From Falsiroseomonas sp051433165 (GTDB lineage: Bacteria > Pseudomonadota > Alphaproteobacteria > Acetobacterales > Acetobacteraceae): DNA of 64,000 nucleotides. Both the position numbers and the translations under genes were made by a program. Positions within the stretch are counted from its first letter, which is position 1. Every line of letters begins with the position of its first letter. The DNA lies in the NCBI RefSeq assembly GCF_051433165.1, contig NZ_JBHMFS010000001.1, forward strand, positions 186,001 to 250,000, read 5' to 3'. Shown here piece by piece: positions 25,037 to 33,701 of this stretch. Below the pieces are notes generated by a model. That model was not told where the DNA came from and searched no databases. It worked only from the letters and a program-made list of their open reading frames with translations.

Positions 25037-26008
25037 ATGGCCGATACCCCCGTTCCCGTCACCGTGCTCACCGGCTACCTCGGTGCCGGCAAGACCACGC
25101 TGCTCAACCGCATCCTGTCGGAGAACCACGGCAAGAAATTCGCCGTGGTGATCAACGAATTCGGGGAGCTGGGGGTGGATAACGACCTTGTCGTCGATGC
25201 CGACGAGGAAGTGTTCGAGATGAACAATGGCTGCATCTGCTGCACCGTCCGCGGCGACCTGATCCGCATCATCGGCGGGCTGATGAAGCGCAAGGGCCGC
25301 TTCGACGGCATCATCGTCGAGACCACCGGGCTGGCCGACCCCGCCCCGGTGGCGCAGACCTTCTTCGCCGATGAGGATGTGAAGCGCGCCACCAAGCTGG
25401 ACGCCATCGTCACCGTGGTGGACGCCAAGCACCTGTTCGCCCGGCTGGAGGACAGCAAGGAAGCGCAGGAACAGATCGCCTTCGCCGACATCATCGTGCT
25501 GAACAAGATCGACCTGGTGACGCCCGAGGAAGCCGATGCGGTGGAGCGTCGCATCCGCGGCATCAACCCCTATGCCGAGATCCGCCGCGCCACGAAATCC
25601 GACGTGCCGATCGAGGCCGTGATCGGCCGCGACGCCTTCAACCTGGAGCGCATCCTGGAGCGGGACCCGGAATTTCTGTCCGGCGAGGACGACCACACGC
25701 ATGACGACGCGGTGATGAGCCTGTCCTTCGAGGCCACCCGCCCGCTGGACCCGGAAAAGTTCAATGCCTGGATCAGCGATCTGCTGCAGAAGAAGGGCCA
25801 GGACCTGCTGCGCACCAAGGGCATTCTGTCTTATGCCAATGACGATCGGCGCTTCGCCTTCCAGGCGGTGCATATGATCGCGGATGGCGACTACATCGGC
25901 AATTGGAAGGAAGGCGACCCGCGCCGCTCCAAGATCGTCTTCATCGGCCGTGACCTGAACCGCCCGCAACTGCGCCGCGGCTTCGAGGCCTGCCAGGTGC
26001 CGGCCTGA
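25037..26008 (+). CDS. CobW/COG0523-family GTP-binding metallochaperone
   Basis: 323-residue G3E-family GTPase. Walker A GYLGAGKTTLLNRIL is at residues 11-25, the metal-binding CxCC motif is NGCICCTVRGDL, and NKID gives GTP specificity. There is no long His-rich linker, only a short EDDHTHDD run. Family members deliver Zn or Co to target proteins. No cobalamin genes are nearby, so a zinc role (ZigA/ZagA-like) is more likely than cobalt; this is inference. It is translationally coupled to the following WD40-repeat gene (TGATG), a pairing that suggests a working partnership. No recognisable Zur box was found in the 105-nt leader. Confidence 0.88.
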   Translation: MADTPVPVTVLTGYLGAGKTTLLNRILSENHGKKFAVVINEFGELGVDNDLVVDADEEVFEMNNGCICCTVRGDLIRIIGGLMKRKGRFDGIIVETTGLADPAPVAQTFFADEDVKRATKLDAIVTVVDAKHLFARLEDSKEAQEQIAFADIIVLNKIDLVTPEEADAVERRIRGINPYAEIRRATKSDVPIEAVIGRDAFNLERILERDPEFLSGEDDHTHDDAVMSLSFEATRPLDPEKFNAWISDLLQKKGQDLLRTKGILSYANDDRRFAFQAVHMIADGDYIGNWKEGDPRRSKIVFIGRDLNRPQLRRGFEACQVPA

Positions 26009-27015
26009 TGGCAGGGGTGGCGGAAGCGGATTTCCTGCTGGCGCAGCGCGGCGCAACGCAGGAGCTGGGCGGCTGGGTCGTCGCGGCGGTGTTCGACCGC
26101 GGCGGGGTGCTGGGCTTCGCGCTGGCGGATGGCACGGTGCGGATCGGCGATGTCACGGCCGAAGCGCATGACGGCGCCATCCTCTCGGCCTGCGCCGATG
26201 CCAAGGGCGGCTTCCTGACCGGCGGCGATGATGGCCGCCTGGTGCATACCGCGCCGGATGGCACCGTCACCGAAGTGGCGAAATTCGGCAGCAAATGGGT
26301 CGATCACGTCGCCGCCCATGAATCGGGCGTGCGCGCGGCCTCCGTCGGCAAGCTCGCGCATGTGCTGGATGGCGCGGGCAAGATCCTGAAATCCCTGGCG
26401 CATCCGTCTTCCGTCGGCGGGCTGGCCTTCGATGCCAAGGGCAAGCGCCTGGCCGCCAGCCATTACGGCGGCGCCTCGCTCTGGTTCGTCGCGGCGAAGG
26501 AGGACAAGCCGAAGCTGCTGGAATGGAAGGGCAGCCACCACGCCATCGCCTTCAGCCCGGACGGCACCCATGTGGTGACCGCCATGCAGGAAACCGCGCT
26601 GCATGGCTGGCGGCTGGCCGATGGGCAGCACATGCGGATGTCCGGCTACCCGGGCAAGACGCATTCCATCGCCTTCACCAGCCGTGGCCGCTGGCTGGCG
26701 ACCAGCGGCGCGGAATCCGTGGTGCTGTGGCCCTTCTTCGGCGGCGGGCCGATGGGCAAGGCGCCGACGGAACTCGCCGGGGGGGATGAGGTGCTGTGCA
26801 GCGCCGTCGCCTGCCACCCCCAGCATGAAGTGGTTGCCGCCGGCTTCGGCGATGGGCTGGTGCTGATGGCGGAAGTGGCCAGTGGCAAAGTGGTGCCGGT
26901 GGCGCCGCCGCGCGGTTCCGCCATCACCAGCCTGGCCTGGAACGCCACCGGTACCAGGCTGGCCTTCGGCACGGAGGCCGGGCTGGCCGGCTTCGTCGAT
27001 CTTTCGAAACGCTGA
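26008..27015 (+). CDS. WD40-repeat beta-propeller protein
   Basis: 335-residue protein made of repeated blades ending in recognisable WD-like strands such as GGLAFDAKGKRLAAS, HAIAFSPDGTHVVT, HSIAFTSRGRWLAT and TSLAWNATGTRLAFG; I count about six to seven blades. No signal peptide, so cytosolic. The start overlaps the cobW-like stop by one base, which implies fixed stoichiometry with that metallochaperone. It may be a scaffold or metal-related adaptor. Function is not established for this group. Confidence 0.8.
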   Translation: MAGVAEADFLLAQRGATQELGGWVVAAVFDRGGVLGFALADGTVRIGDVTAEAHDGAILSACADAKGGFLTGGDDGRLVHTAPDGTVTEVAKFGSKWVDHVAAHESGVRAASVGKLAHVLDGAGKILKSLAHPSSVGGLAFDAKGKRLAASHYGGASLWFVAAKEDKPKLLEWKGSHHAIAFSPDGTHVVTAMQETALHGWRLADGQHMRMSGYPGKTHSIAFTSRGRWLATSGAESVVLWPFFGGGPMGKAPTELAGGDEVLCSAVACHPQHEVVAAGFGDGLVLMAEVASGKVVPVAPPRGSAITSLAWNATGTRLAFGTEAGLAGFVDLSKR

Positions 27016-27025
27016 GGAGCGCCGC

Positions 27026-27847
27026 ATGGAGATGCCCGTCATCCCGAACATCCGCATGCCGCGCCTCGGCCTCGGCACCTGGCCGATGAAGGGCGCGGAA
27101 TGCAGCGCCGCCGTGCAATCGGCGCTGTCGCTCGGCTACCGCCACATCGACACGGCGGAGATGTATGGCAATGAGGATGCGGTGGGCGCCGGCCTCGCCG
27201 CCAGCAGCGTGCCGCGCGCCGAGATCTTCCTGACCACCAAGATCTGGAACGACAAGCCGAATGGCGCCGCCATCCGCGCGGCGTTCGAGGCCAGCCTGAA
27301 GCGCCTGGCGACGCCCTATGTGGACCTGCTGCTGATTCATTGGCCCAGCCCGGAGCTGGAGCTGGCGGATGCCCTGGCGGGCCTCACCGCGATCCGGGCG
27401 GAGGGGCGCGCCAAGGCCATCGGCGTCTCCAACTTCCCGCCCAGGCTGCTGCAACGCGCGATCGACCAGGGCGTGGGGCTGTCCTGCCTTCAGGTGGAAT
27501 ATCATGCGCTGCTGGACCAGTCGAAGCTGCTGCAGATCTGCCGCGCCAACGACATGGCGCTGACCGCCTATTCGCCGCTCGGCAAGGGTGAGACGGCCAA
27601 CCAGCCGGTGCTGCAGGACATCGCCCGCAAGCATGGCGCCACGGCCGCGCAGGTGGCGCTCGCCTGGCTGCTGGCGCAGCCCGGGGTTGCCATGGTGCCG
27701 AAGGCGGCCAGCCCGGCGCGTCAGGCCGAAAACCTGGCGGCGCTGGATGTGAAGCTGGATGCGGCGGATCTCGCGGCGATCGCGGCCTTGCCCAAGGACC
27801 GACGCTTCGTGAATCCCGCCATGGCGCCCGACTGGGTGAACGGTTGA
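27026..27847 (+). CDS. Aldo/keto reductase (2,5-diketo-D-gluconate reductase-like)
   Basis: 273-residue TIM-barrel NADPH oxidoreductase. Catalytic tetrad positions are visible: Asp and Tyr in GYRHIDTAEMYGNE, Lys in FLTTKIWND, and His in LLLIHWPSP. The cofactor-binding end VPKAASPARQAENLAAL follows. Closest in motif to DkgA/DkgB-type reductases acting on small carbonyls such as methylglyoxal. ATG 27026 has GAGGA at a proper distance, 10 nt after the WD40 stop, so it is likely the third gene of the cobW-WD40-AKR unit. Confidence 0.88.
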   Translation: MEMPVIPNIRMPRLGLGTWPMKGAECSAAVQSALSLGYRHIDTAEMYGNEDAVGAGLAASSVPRAEIFLTTKIWNDKPNGAAIRAAFEASLKRLATPYVDLLLIHWPSPELELADALAGLTAIRAEGRAKAIGVSNFPPRLLQRAIDQGVGLSCLQVEYHALLDQSKLLQICRANDMALTAYSPLGKGETANQPVLQDIARKHGATAAQVALAWLLAQPGVAMVPKAASPARQAENLAALDVKLDAADLAAIAALPKDRRFVNPAMAPDWVNG

Positions 27848-27925
27848 GGCGATTTTTGACGGGTGGCCCTGGTACCGGGCCGGCCCGAGGCTACTAATCC
27901 AGGCGTGACGAGAAGGGGTGGCCAC

Positions 27926-28333
27926 ATGGCCGAGGCATCAGAAGACGATCTGGACCTAGGCATCAGCCTGGAAGTGGTGGCAACGCTGGTGGACCATGCC
28001 AGGGCGGTGCAGGGCACCGAGGTGGTGGACCTCGATGCCGAGGCGGAGACAGACCCCGACACCGGCGCGGTCGAGGATGAGTTCGACGAGGACAGCCTGC
28101 GCGCTGCCATCCTCGCCCTGAACGAGGATGAGCAGGCCGCGCTGATCGGCCTCGCTCTGGTCGGCCGTGGCGATTTCACGCCGGAGGAATGGGAAGACGC
28201 CATCACTGAGGGCGCCGAGCGCGACAATGGCGCGGATGCCGCCGAAATCCTGCTCGCCATGGACAATTTTGGCGATCTGCTGGCGGAGGGCGTGGCCGCC
28301 TTCGGCCTGTCGATCGAAGACGTCGAGCGGTAG
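27926..28333 (+). CDS. DUF3775 domain protein
   Basis: 135-residue very acidic protein of the DUF3775 family, common in alphaproteobacteria and unstudied. Seen: an N-terminal ISLEVVATLVDHAR helix, an Asp/Glu-rich linker (residues about 32-50), then FDEDSLRAAILALNEDEQAALIGLALVGRGDFTPEEW split into two helices, the family's most conserved part. No catalytic motif is evident. ATG 27926 is preferred; upstream codons look non-coding. It abuts the convergent nth gene with no spacer. Confidence 0.75.
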   Translation: MAEASEDDLDLGISLEVVATLVDHARAVQGTEVVDLDAEAETDPDTGAVEDEFDEDSLRAAILALNEDEQAALIGLALVGRGDFTPEEWEDAITEGAERDNGADAAEILLAMDNFGDLLAEGVAAFGLSIEDVER

Positions 28334-29038
28334 CTACTTCACCGGCGGGGCCAGGACCTTGGCCGGGAAGTTGCAGTGGGCCACGGCAGGGCAGCGCCAG
28401 CATTCCGGGGCGCGCGCCTTGCAGATGTAGCGCCCATGCAGGATCAGCCAGTGATGCGCGTCCCGCAGCATGTCGGGCGGGCAGCGCTTCACCAGCCCAT
28501 CCTCCACCTGCCGCGGGGTCTTGCCGGCGGCCAGGCCGGTGCGGTTGCCGAGGCGGAAGATGTGCGTATCGACCGCCATCGTCTCCTGCCCGAAGGCGAC
28601 GTTGAGCACGACATTGGCGGTCTTGCGGCCGACCCCGGGCAGCGCCTCCAGCGCCGCGCGGTCATTCGGCACTTCGCCACCATGCCGGTCCAGCAGGAGC
28701 TGCGACAGCGCCACCACATTGCGCGCCTTGCCCTGCCACAGCCCGATCCGGCGGATATGCGGCGCCACGCCCTCCACGCCGAGGGCCACCATTGTGGCCG
28801 GGGTGGCGGCGGCTTCGAACAGGGTCGCGGTGGCCTTGTTCACGGCCACATCGGTGGTCTGGGCAGACAGGGCCACGGCCACCAGCAGAGTATAGGCATC
28901 GCGGAAATGCAGTTCCGTCTCCGGCGCCGGGTTGGCGGCGGCGAGCGCGCGCAGGAAGGCCTCGGCCTGGGCGCGGTTCATCGCCCGCGCCTTGCGGGGC
29001 GGGCGGGCGGGGCGGGTGGGTTTCACGATTTCGGACAT
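28334..29038 (-). CDS. nth: Endonuclease III
   Basis: 234-residue DNA glycosylase/AP lyase removing oxidised pyrimidines. The helix-hairpin-helix LPGVGRKTANVVLNVAFG carries the catalytic Lys; the catalytic Asp is in VDTHIFRLGNRTGL. The [4Fe-4S] loop has C-x6-C-x2-C-x5-C (CKARAPECWRCPAVAHC). A basic N-terminal extension of about 19 residues (KPTRPARPPRKARAM) precedes the usual start; ATG at Met20 is an alternative. Divergent from the DUF2244 gene by 35 nt. Confidence 0.95.
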   Translation of the reverse strand: MSEIVKPTRPARPPRKARAMNRAQAEAFLRALAAANPAPETELHFRDAYTLLVAVALSAQTTDVAVNKATATLFEAAATPATMVALGVEGVAPHIRRIGLWQGKARNVVALSQLLLDRHGGEVPNDRAALEALPGVGRKTANVVLNVAFGQETMAVDTHIFRLGNRTGLAAGKTPRQVEDGLVKRCPPDMLRDAHHWLILHGRYICKARAPECWRCPAVAHCNFPAKVLAPPVK

Positions 29039-29073
29039 GGCGGAATGCCAGCCCTACCCCATAGTGAGAAGGG

Positions 29074-29577
29074 ATGTCAGCCACCGCCGAGCCAATCCTG
29101 TTCGAAGCCGTCAGCACGCCGTCGCAGAGCCTGTCTGCACGGGGCATGCAGCTGCTGTGCCTGCTCTCCGCCGCCGGGGCCGCGGTGCCGGGCGTGCTGT
29201 TCCTGGTACTGGGCGCCTGGCCGGTGCTCGGCTTCCTGGGCGTCGAGGTGGTGCTGGTGCTGTGGATGGTCGCGCTGCACCGGCGCTGGAGCGCCCGGGC
29301 GCGGGAGGTGGTGCGGCTGACCGAGCGCCATCTGCACATCGTCACCGCCAATGGCCGCGGCGGGGTGCGGGAGACCGTTTTGCAGCCCTATTGGACCCGT
29401 GTGGCGCTGGAGGAGGTGGCGGGCGGCGTGGCGCGGCTGAGCCTGGTGCAGCGCGGACGCCGCGTGGAGGTCGGGTGCTTCCTCTCAGACGCTGAGAAAC
29501 GCGATCTGGGCGAGGCGCTGAAGGCAGCGCTTCTGCGCTACCGTGAACCCGTTTTCGACAACCCCCAGTTGCACTGA
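29074..29577 (+). CDS. DUF2244 membrane protein
   Basis: 167-residue inner-membrane protein of the DUF2244 family. Two adjacent hydrophobic helices (about 25-47 and 50-66) are followed by a cytosolic beta-rich domain with RREVVRL-type and VALHRRWSARAREVVRLTER segments. The function is unknown; family members are often near cytochrome oxidase or nth genes in alphaproteobacteria. Its stop is 9 nt from the convergent regulator gene. Confidence 0.75.
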   Translation: MSATAEPILFEAVSTPSQSLSARGMQLLCLLSAAGAAVPGVLFLVLGAWPVLGFLGVEVVLVLWMVALHRRWSARAREVVRLTERHLHIVTANGRGGVRETVLQPYWTRVALEEVAGGVARLSLVQRGRRVEVGCFLSDAEKRDLGEALKAALLRYREPVFDNPQLH

Positions 29578-29585
29578 GTGTTAAT

Positions 29586-30047
29586 TCAGTCGGTGGGCGT
29601 CAGGCTCTTGATCAGCTCGAAAACCCGCTTGCGGACGGCGGCATCGGTGATCCGGTAATAGGCGCGAACCAGCTCCAGCGTCTCCCGCCGGTGCAGGGTA
29701 TCGTCCTCGAAGCCTTCCTGTTGTTCCTGGAAACCACCGAAACGGCGGTTGCCCTGGTTACCACCCATCTCGGGCGGCATGTCGTCGAAGAAGAAGCCGA
29801 TCGGCACATCCAGGACGCGGGAGATGTCGAACAACCGGCTGGCGCCGATCCGGTTCGCACCGCGCTCATACTTCTGAACCTGTTGAAAAGTAAGGCCCAA
29901 GGCCTCGCCCAGCTTTTCCTGGCTCATGCCGAGCAGGGTGCGGCGCAGGCGCACGCGGCTGCCGACATGGACATCGATCGGGCTCGGCCGATGTTCCTTT
30001 TCGGTTCGTTCGACCACGTCTTCGCTCGGGATGGCCACCACTCGCAC
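29586..30047 (-). CDS. PraR-like XRE-family transcriptional regulator
   Basis: 153-residue helix-turn-helix protein closely resembling rhizobial PraR: HVGSRVRLRRTLLGMSQEKL (residues 27-46), GLTFQQVQKYERGANRIGAS and DVPIGFFFDDMP. PraR represses surface attachment, biofilm and quorum-sensing genes in Rhizobium. The C-terminal helical part (about 120-153) probably mediates dimerisation. The linker contains a Gly/Asn/Gln-rich stretch. It lies downstream of lnt on the same strand, the order conserved in alphaproteobacteria, but has its own 179-nt leader with a candidate operator and a TTGACA element. Confidence 0.85.
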   Translation of the reverse strand: MRVVAIPSEDVVERTEKEHRPSPIDVHVGSRVRLRRTLLGMSQEKLGEALGLTFQQVQKYERGANRIGASRLFDISRVLDVPIGFFFDDMPPEMGGNQGNRRFGGFQEQQEGFEDDTLHRRETLELVRAYYRITDAAVRKRVFELIKSLTPTD

Positions 30048-30171
30048 TCCAGTCCAGGGAAGTTCATGTCCACCCGTTCAGGGGGCCATCCTGGCCTGGG
30101 CGGAGCCGATGCTGGGGCTTGGAAGCGCCCGCCCAGCGGCCGCATCAAGGCGTATCCGGCTGGTCACGAAT

Positions 30172-30196
30172 TGTCAACTCTTTTGAGAAATCTCAA
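30172..30196 (-). promoter_or_regulatory. Promoter/operator candidate for the PraR-like gene
   Basis: On the minus strand TTGACA (30177-30172) could be a -35 element; the expected -10 position reads TACGCC, a weak match. Directly upstream is the inverted repeat TTGAGA-AA-TCTCAA (30183-30196 on the plus strand), a typical size for an XRE-family operator. Autoregulation is inference from position. Confidence 0.4.
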
Positions 30197-30226
30197 TAAA
30201 GCTCCCTTACCCCCGGATGCGTCGGA

Positions 30227-31843
30227 TCATGGAGACGCCTCATCGCTACCGGAGGCAACTCGCGAAATCGAACCCAGGGTCGCAACAGCAGATACCAGAG
30301 CGAGCAAAACGAGCGGAATCCACAATCCAAGATACGCAAACGGTGTGGCTGACGCCGCGCTCGGCAATGGCGCCACCACCACCCCCGTCTCCGCCAGGCC
30401 CATCCGCGCCACCACGCGGCCGCGCGCATCGAAGACGGCCGAGATGCCGGTCTGCGCCGCGCGGACCAGCGGCAGGCCTTCCTCCACCGCGCGCAGCCGC
30501 GCCGCGGCCAGGTGCTGGTACGGGCCGGCGGAGATGCCGAACCAGGCATCATTGGTGATGTTCAGCAGGAAGCCGGGGCGGTCCGCCGGGGTCACCGCAC
30601 CGGGGAAGATCACCTCGTAGCAGATCAGCCCGCCAAAGGCCGGCAGGCCGGGCAGGCGGACGCTGCGCAGCCCGGGCCCGGCGCTGAAATCCAGCGCCGA
30701 GACGACGATACGGATCGGCAGCAGGCCGCGCAGCGGGGTGTATTCGCCGAAGGGCACCAGATGCGCCTTGTCATAGGCATCCAGCACCGCGCCCTGCGCA
30801 TCCAGCGCCACCAGGCTGTTCCAGACCCGGGAGGCGCGGCCATCGGCGCCGAATTCCGCCCGCACGCTGCCGGCCAGCAGCAGAGCGCCGGGCGGCAGCG
30901 GGGCGGTGGCGAGTTCCGCCGCGCGCGGGTCGCTGGCCAGCAGAAAGGGGCTGGCGGTTTCCGGCCAGACCACGACGATGCGGTTGCCCGGTACCTCCTG
31001 TGCCGCCGTTCGGATGCCGCCGGCGGACAGGTCGATGTAGCGCTGGAAGATCGGCAGGCGGGTGTCCTCCCGCCATTTGGCCTCCTGCGCCACATTGCCC
31101 TGCACCAGCACCATGGTGACGGGTTCCGGCTCCGGCTCCTCCGGCCACAGCCGGCCCAGGCCGATGCCGGCGAAGACCAGCAGGGCCAGGCCGCCGCCGA
31201 TCCAGCCGCGCCGGCCGGCCAGGGGCACCAAGGCGAGCAGGACGGTCGCCAGCGACAGGCCATGCACGCCCACCCAGGCGGCCGCCTGGATCGGCAAACT
31301 CGCAAAAGCCCAGACGGTGCCAAGCAGGTTCCAGGGGAAGCCGGTGAAGACCACGCCGCGCAGCAGTTCGGCTGCCAGCCAGGCGGCGGCAAAGGCGAGC
31401 GCGGCCGGTACGCCCGGCCTGGCCCAGCGGGCGGCCAGGGCCGGCAGGATGGTGAAGGCGCCCAGCGGCAGGGCCAGCGCCGGCACCGCGATCGGCACCA
31501 GCCACCAGAAACGCTCGACCTCGGTCAGGATGGCGTTGGTCAGCCAATGCAGGCCGGCGACATGGAAGCCCCAGCCCCAGGCCAGCCCGATCCAGGCCGC
31601 GCGCCGGGCGCTGGGCGCGGCCGTCACCATGATGAACAGGCCGGGCAGGGTGATCAGCAGCACCGGCACCAGATGCACCGGCGGCAGGGCGAGCGCCGTG
31701 GCGGCGCCCAGCCCGAAGGCGGTGGCGAGCGCCCGCCAGAAGCCCGGCCCGGCCAGCCGGCGCGTCAGCGCATCGCGCCAGTGGCCGGGGGTGGCAAGGC
31801 GGCGGACGACACCCTCACGCGGTGCGGCGCGAGCGGGTTTCAC
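30227..31843 (-). CDS. lnt: Apolipoprotein N-acyltransferase
   Basis: 538-residue inner-membrane enzyme adding the third acyl chain to lipoproteins. About six to seven hydrophobic helices occupy roughly residues 30-230, followed by the periplasmic nitrilase-like domain. Catalytic residues are recognisable: Glu in VVWPETASPF, Lys in DKAHLVPFGEY and Cys in GGLICYEVIFPG. The presence of at least five predicted lipoproteins in this window (LpoA-like, LptE, MltA, DUF3576 and others) fits. Normally it follows corC in a miaB-phoH-ybeY-corC-lnt run; here those genes are 29 kb away. Confidence 0.94.
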   Translation of the reverse strand: MKPARAAPREGVVRRLATPGHWRDALTRRLAGPGFWRALATAFGLGAATALALPPVHLVPVLLITLPGLFIMVTAAPSARRAAWIGLAWGWGFHVAGLHWLTNAILTEVERFWWLVPIAVPALALPLGAFTILPALAARWARPGVPAALAFAAAWLAAELLRGVVFTGFPWNLLGTVWAFASLPIQAAAWVGVHGLSLATVLLALVPLAGRRGWIGGGLALLVFAGIGLGRLWPEEPEPEPVTMVLVQGNVAQEAKWREDTRLPIFQRYIDLSAGGIRTAAQEVPGNRIVVVWPETASPFLLASDPRAAELATAPLPPGALLLAGSVRAEFGADGRASRVWNSLVALDAQGAVLDAYDKAHLVPFGEYTPLRGLLPIRIVVSALDFSAGPGLRSVRLPGLPAFGGLICYEVIFPGAVTPADRPGFLLNITNDAWFGISAGPYQHLAAARLRAVEEGLPLVRAAQTGISAVFDARGRVVARMGLAETGVVVAPLPSAASATPFAYLGLWIPLVLLALVSAVATLGSISRVASGSDEASP

Positions 31844-31880
31844 GGCCAGGCCCTCACGCCGCCCCTTGGGCTGCGCAGCC

Positions 31881-32414
31881 TCAGGCCGTACCGACCGGCG
31901 CCTGGGCCACGGCGCCCTGGGCGCCCGGGCCGCGGCGGCTCTGCCACAGCGCCACGAAGTCGATCGGCGCCAGCATCACCGGCGGGAAGCCGCCGTCACG
32001 GGTGATGTCGGCCAGGATGTTGCGGGCGAAGGGGAACAGCAGGCGCGGGCATTCCACCAGCAGCACCGCCTCCAGATGCTGCTGCTCCACATTGATGGTG
32101 AAGACGCCGCAATAGACCAGCTCCGCGATGAAGCAGGGCGTCTCGCCCACCTTGGCGTCGGCGCGGATTTGCAGCGAGACCTCGAAGACGTTCTGGCCCT
32201 GCTCGATCGGGCGGGCCTGCACATCGAGCGCCAGGTCGACCCGCGGCTGCTCGCGCAGGGTCACATAGATCTCGGGCGCGCCCGGCACCTCGAAGGACAG
32301 GTCCTTCGTGTACTGGATGTTGAGCTGCAGCGGCGGGGCCGGCTGGCCGTTCTGCGTTGGGCCGGGCACTGGACCGTTCGGGATGGGGGAGGAAGGCGCG
32401 TTCAGGTCGGACAT
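31881..32414 (-). CDS. secB: Protein-export chaperone SecB
   Basis: 177-residue cytosolic holdase that keeps preproteins unfolded and hands them to SecA. Seen: LNIQYTKDLSFEVPGAPEIY at the start of the fold, VEQQHLEAVLLVECPRLLFP and the DGGFPPVMLAPIDFVALW SecA-interaction region. The first 25 residues are Pro/Asn-rich and probably disordered, normal for alphaproteobacteria. Divergent from trpS with 171 nt between. In relatives secB usually neighbours the Tim44-like gene and dnaQ-coaE; here the Tim44-like gene is 16 kb away. Confidence 0.94.
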   Translation of the reverse strand: MSDLNAPSSPIPNGPVPGPTQNGQPAPPLQLNIQYTKDLSFEVPGAPEIYVTLREQPRVDLALDVQARPIEQGQNVFEVSLQIRADAKVGETPCFIAELVYCGVFTINVEQQHLEAVLLVECPRLLFPFARNILADITRDGGFPPVMLAPIDFVALWQSRRGPGAQGAVAQAPVGTA

Positions 32415-32585
32415 CGGGGTTCCCGCTCATGCGAAGATCGGCTGCCGCGGGCTACCACGCGCCACCGCGCCGGGCCAGGGTGAAGCGGGTCACGGCTTGA
32501 CGTGTGGCGCACAGGCACCAGACGCCTTGACGTGCGCCGCGTAGGCGGCACAACCAACATCCCGCCCAAAGAAGAGTATCCTTTG

Positions 32586-33587
32586 ATGACCCGCGTCTTC
32601 TCCGGCATCCAGCCCTCCGGCGTGCCCACCCTCGGCAACTACCTCGGCGCCATCCGCAACTGGGTGCCGATGCAGGACACGCATGAGGCGATCTTCTGCG
32701 TGGTGGATCTGCACGCCATCACCGTCTGGCAGGACCCGAAGGAGCTGGCGCGGCAGACGCGGGAAATGGCGGCGGCGCTGATCGCCTGCGGGCTGGACCC
32801 GAAGCGCTGCACCCTGTTCCTGCAATCCCATGTCCATGCCCATACGCGGCTGGCCTGGATCTTCAACTGCGTGGCGCGGCTGGGCTGGCTGAACCGGATG
32901 ACCCAGTTCAAGGACAAGGCCGGCAAGGACCGCGAGGCCGCCTCCAGCGGGCTGTACGTCTACCCCAACCTGATGGCCGCCGACATCCTGACCTACCACG
33001 CGACCCAGGTCCCGGTGGGCGACGATCAGCGCCAGCATCTGGAGCTGGCAAATGACATCGCCCAGAAGTTCAACCACGACTACGGCGTGGAGTTCTTCCC
33101 GAAGATCGAGCCGCTGATCCAGGGCGTCGCCGCCCGGGTGATGTCGCTGCGGGATGGCACGAAGAAGATGTCGAAGTCCGACCCCTCAGACCAGTCGCGC
33201 ATCAACCTGACGGACGACCACGACGCCATCGCCCAGAAGATCCGCAAGGCGCGCACGGATGCCGAGCCGCTGCCGGGCCATGCCTCGGGCCTGGAGAACC
33301 GGCCGGAAGCGCGCAACCTGATCGGCATCCTCGCCGCCATCACCGGCACCCTGCCGGAGAACGTGCTGCGGGAGCATGAGGGCAAGGGATTCGGCGCGTT
33401 CAAGGAAGTGCTGGTGGGCGCCCTGGTCGCGCATCTGGACCCGATCCGGAAGGAGATGTCCCGGCTGCTGGACGATCCGGCGACGCTGGACGCCCAGCTT
33501 CGCCTCGGCGCCGACCGAGCGGAGGCGATCGCAGCCCCGATCTGCGCCCGGGCGGAGGAGATTGTCGGGTTCCTGCCGCGCCGGTAG
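32586..33587 (+). CDS. trpS: Tryptophanyl-tRNA synthetase
   Basis: 333-residue class I aminoacyl-tRNA synthetase. The HIGH-equivalent motif is in SGVPTLGNYLGAIRNW (residues 11-26) and the KMSKS loop is GTKKMSKSDPSDQSRI. ATG 32586 gives the normal MTRVFSGIQPSG start. The 171-nt leader shows no Trp-codon-rich leader peptide that I can recognise. It ends in a hairpin-rich region shared with the convergent AEC carrier gene. Confidence 0.95.
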   Translation: MTRVFSGIQPSGVPTLGNYLGAIRNWVPMQDTHEAIFCVVDLHAITVWQDPKELARQTREMAAALIACGLDPKRCTLFLQSHVHAHTRLAWIFNCVARLGWLNRMTQFKDKAGKDREAASSGLYVYPNLMAADILTYHATQVPVGDDQRQHLELANDIAQKFNHDYGVEFFPKIEPLIQGVAARVMSLRDGTKKMSKSDPSDQSRINLTDDHDAIAQKIRKARTDAEPLPGHASGLENRPEARNLIGILAAITGTLPENVLREHEGKGFGAFKEVLVGALVAHLDPIRKEMSRLLDDPATLDAQLRLGADRAEAIAAPICARAEEIVGFLPRR

Positions 33588-33602
33588 TTCCCTCATGCGC
33601 CG

Positions 33603-33675
33603 GCGCCCCCTTCGGGCGCTTGGCTGCGCGGCAGAAGCCGCGGCGCCCGTTCGGGCGCTCGCCCGCCTTCGGCGG
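33603..33675. terminator. Hairpin cluster between convergent trpS and AEC genes
   Basis: Three GC-rich hairpins in series: GCGCCC/GGGCGC (33603-33619), GCGCCC/GGGCGC again (33643-33658) and CCGCC/GGCGG (33663-33675), each with a TTC-containing loop. No T-run follows any of them. Their position between two convergent stops suggests transcription termination or mRNA 3'-end stabilisation for both genes. Confidence 0.45.
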
Positions 33676-33701
33676 CCGCAGGTGGCACGCCATGAGGCTC
33701 G

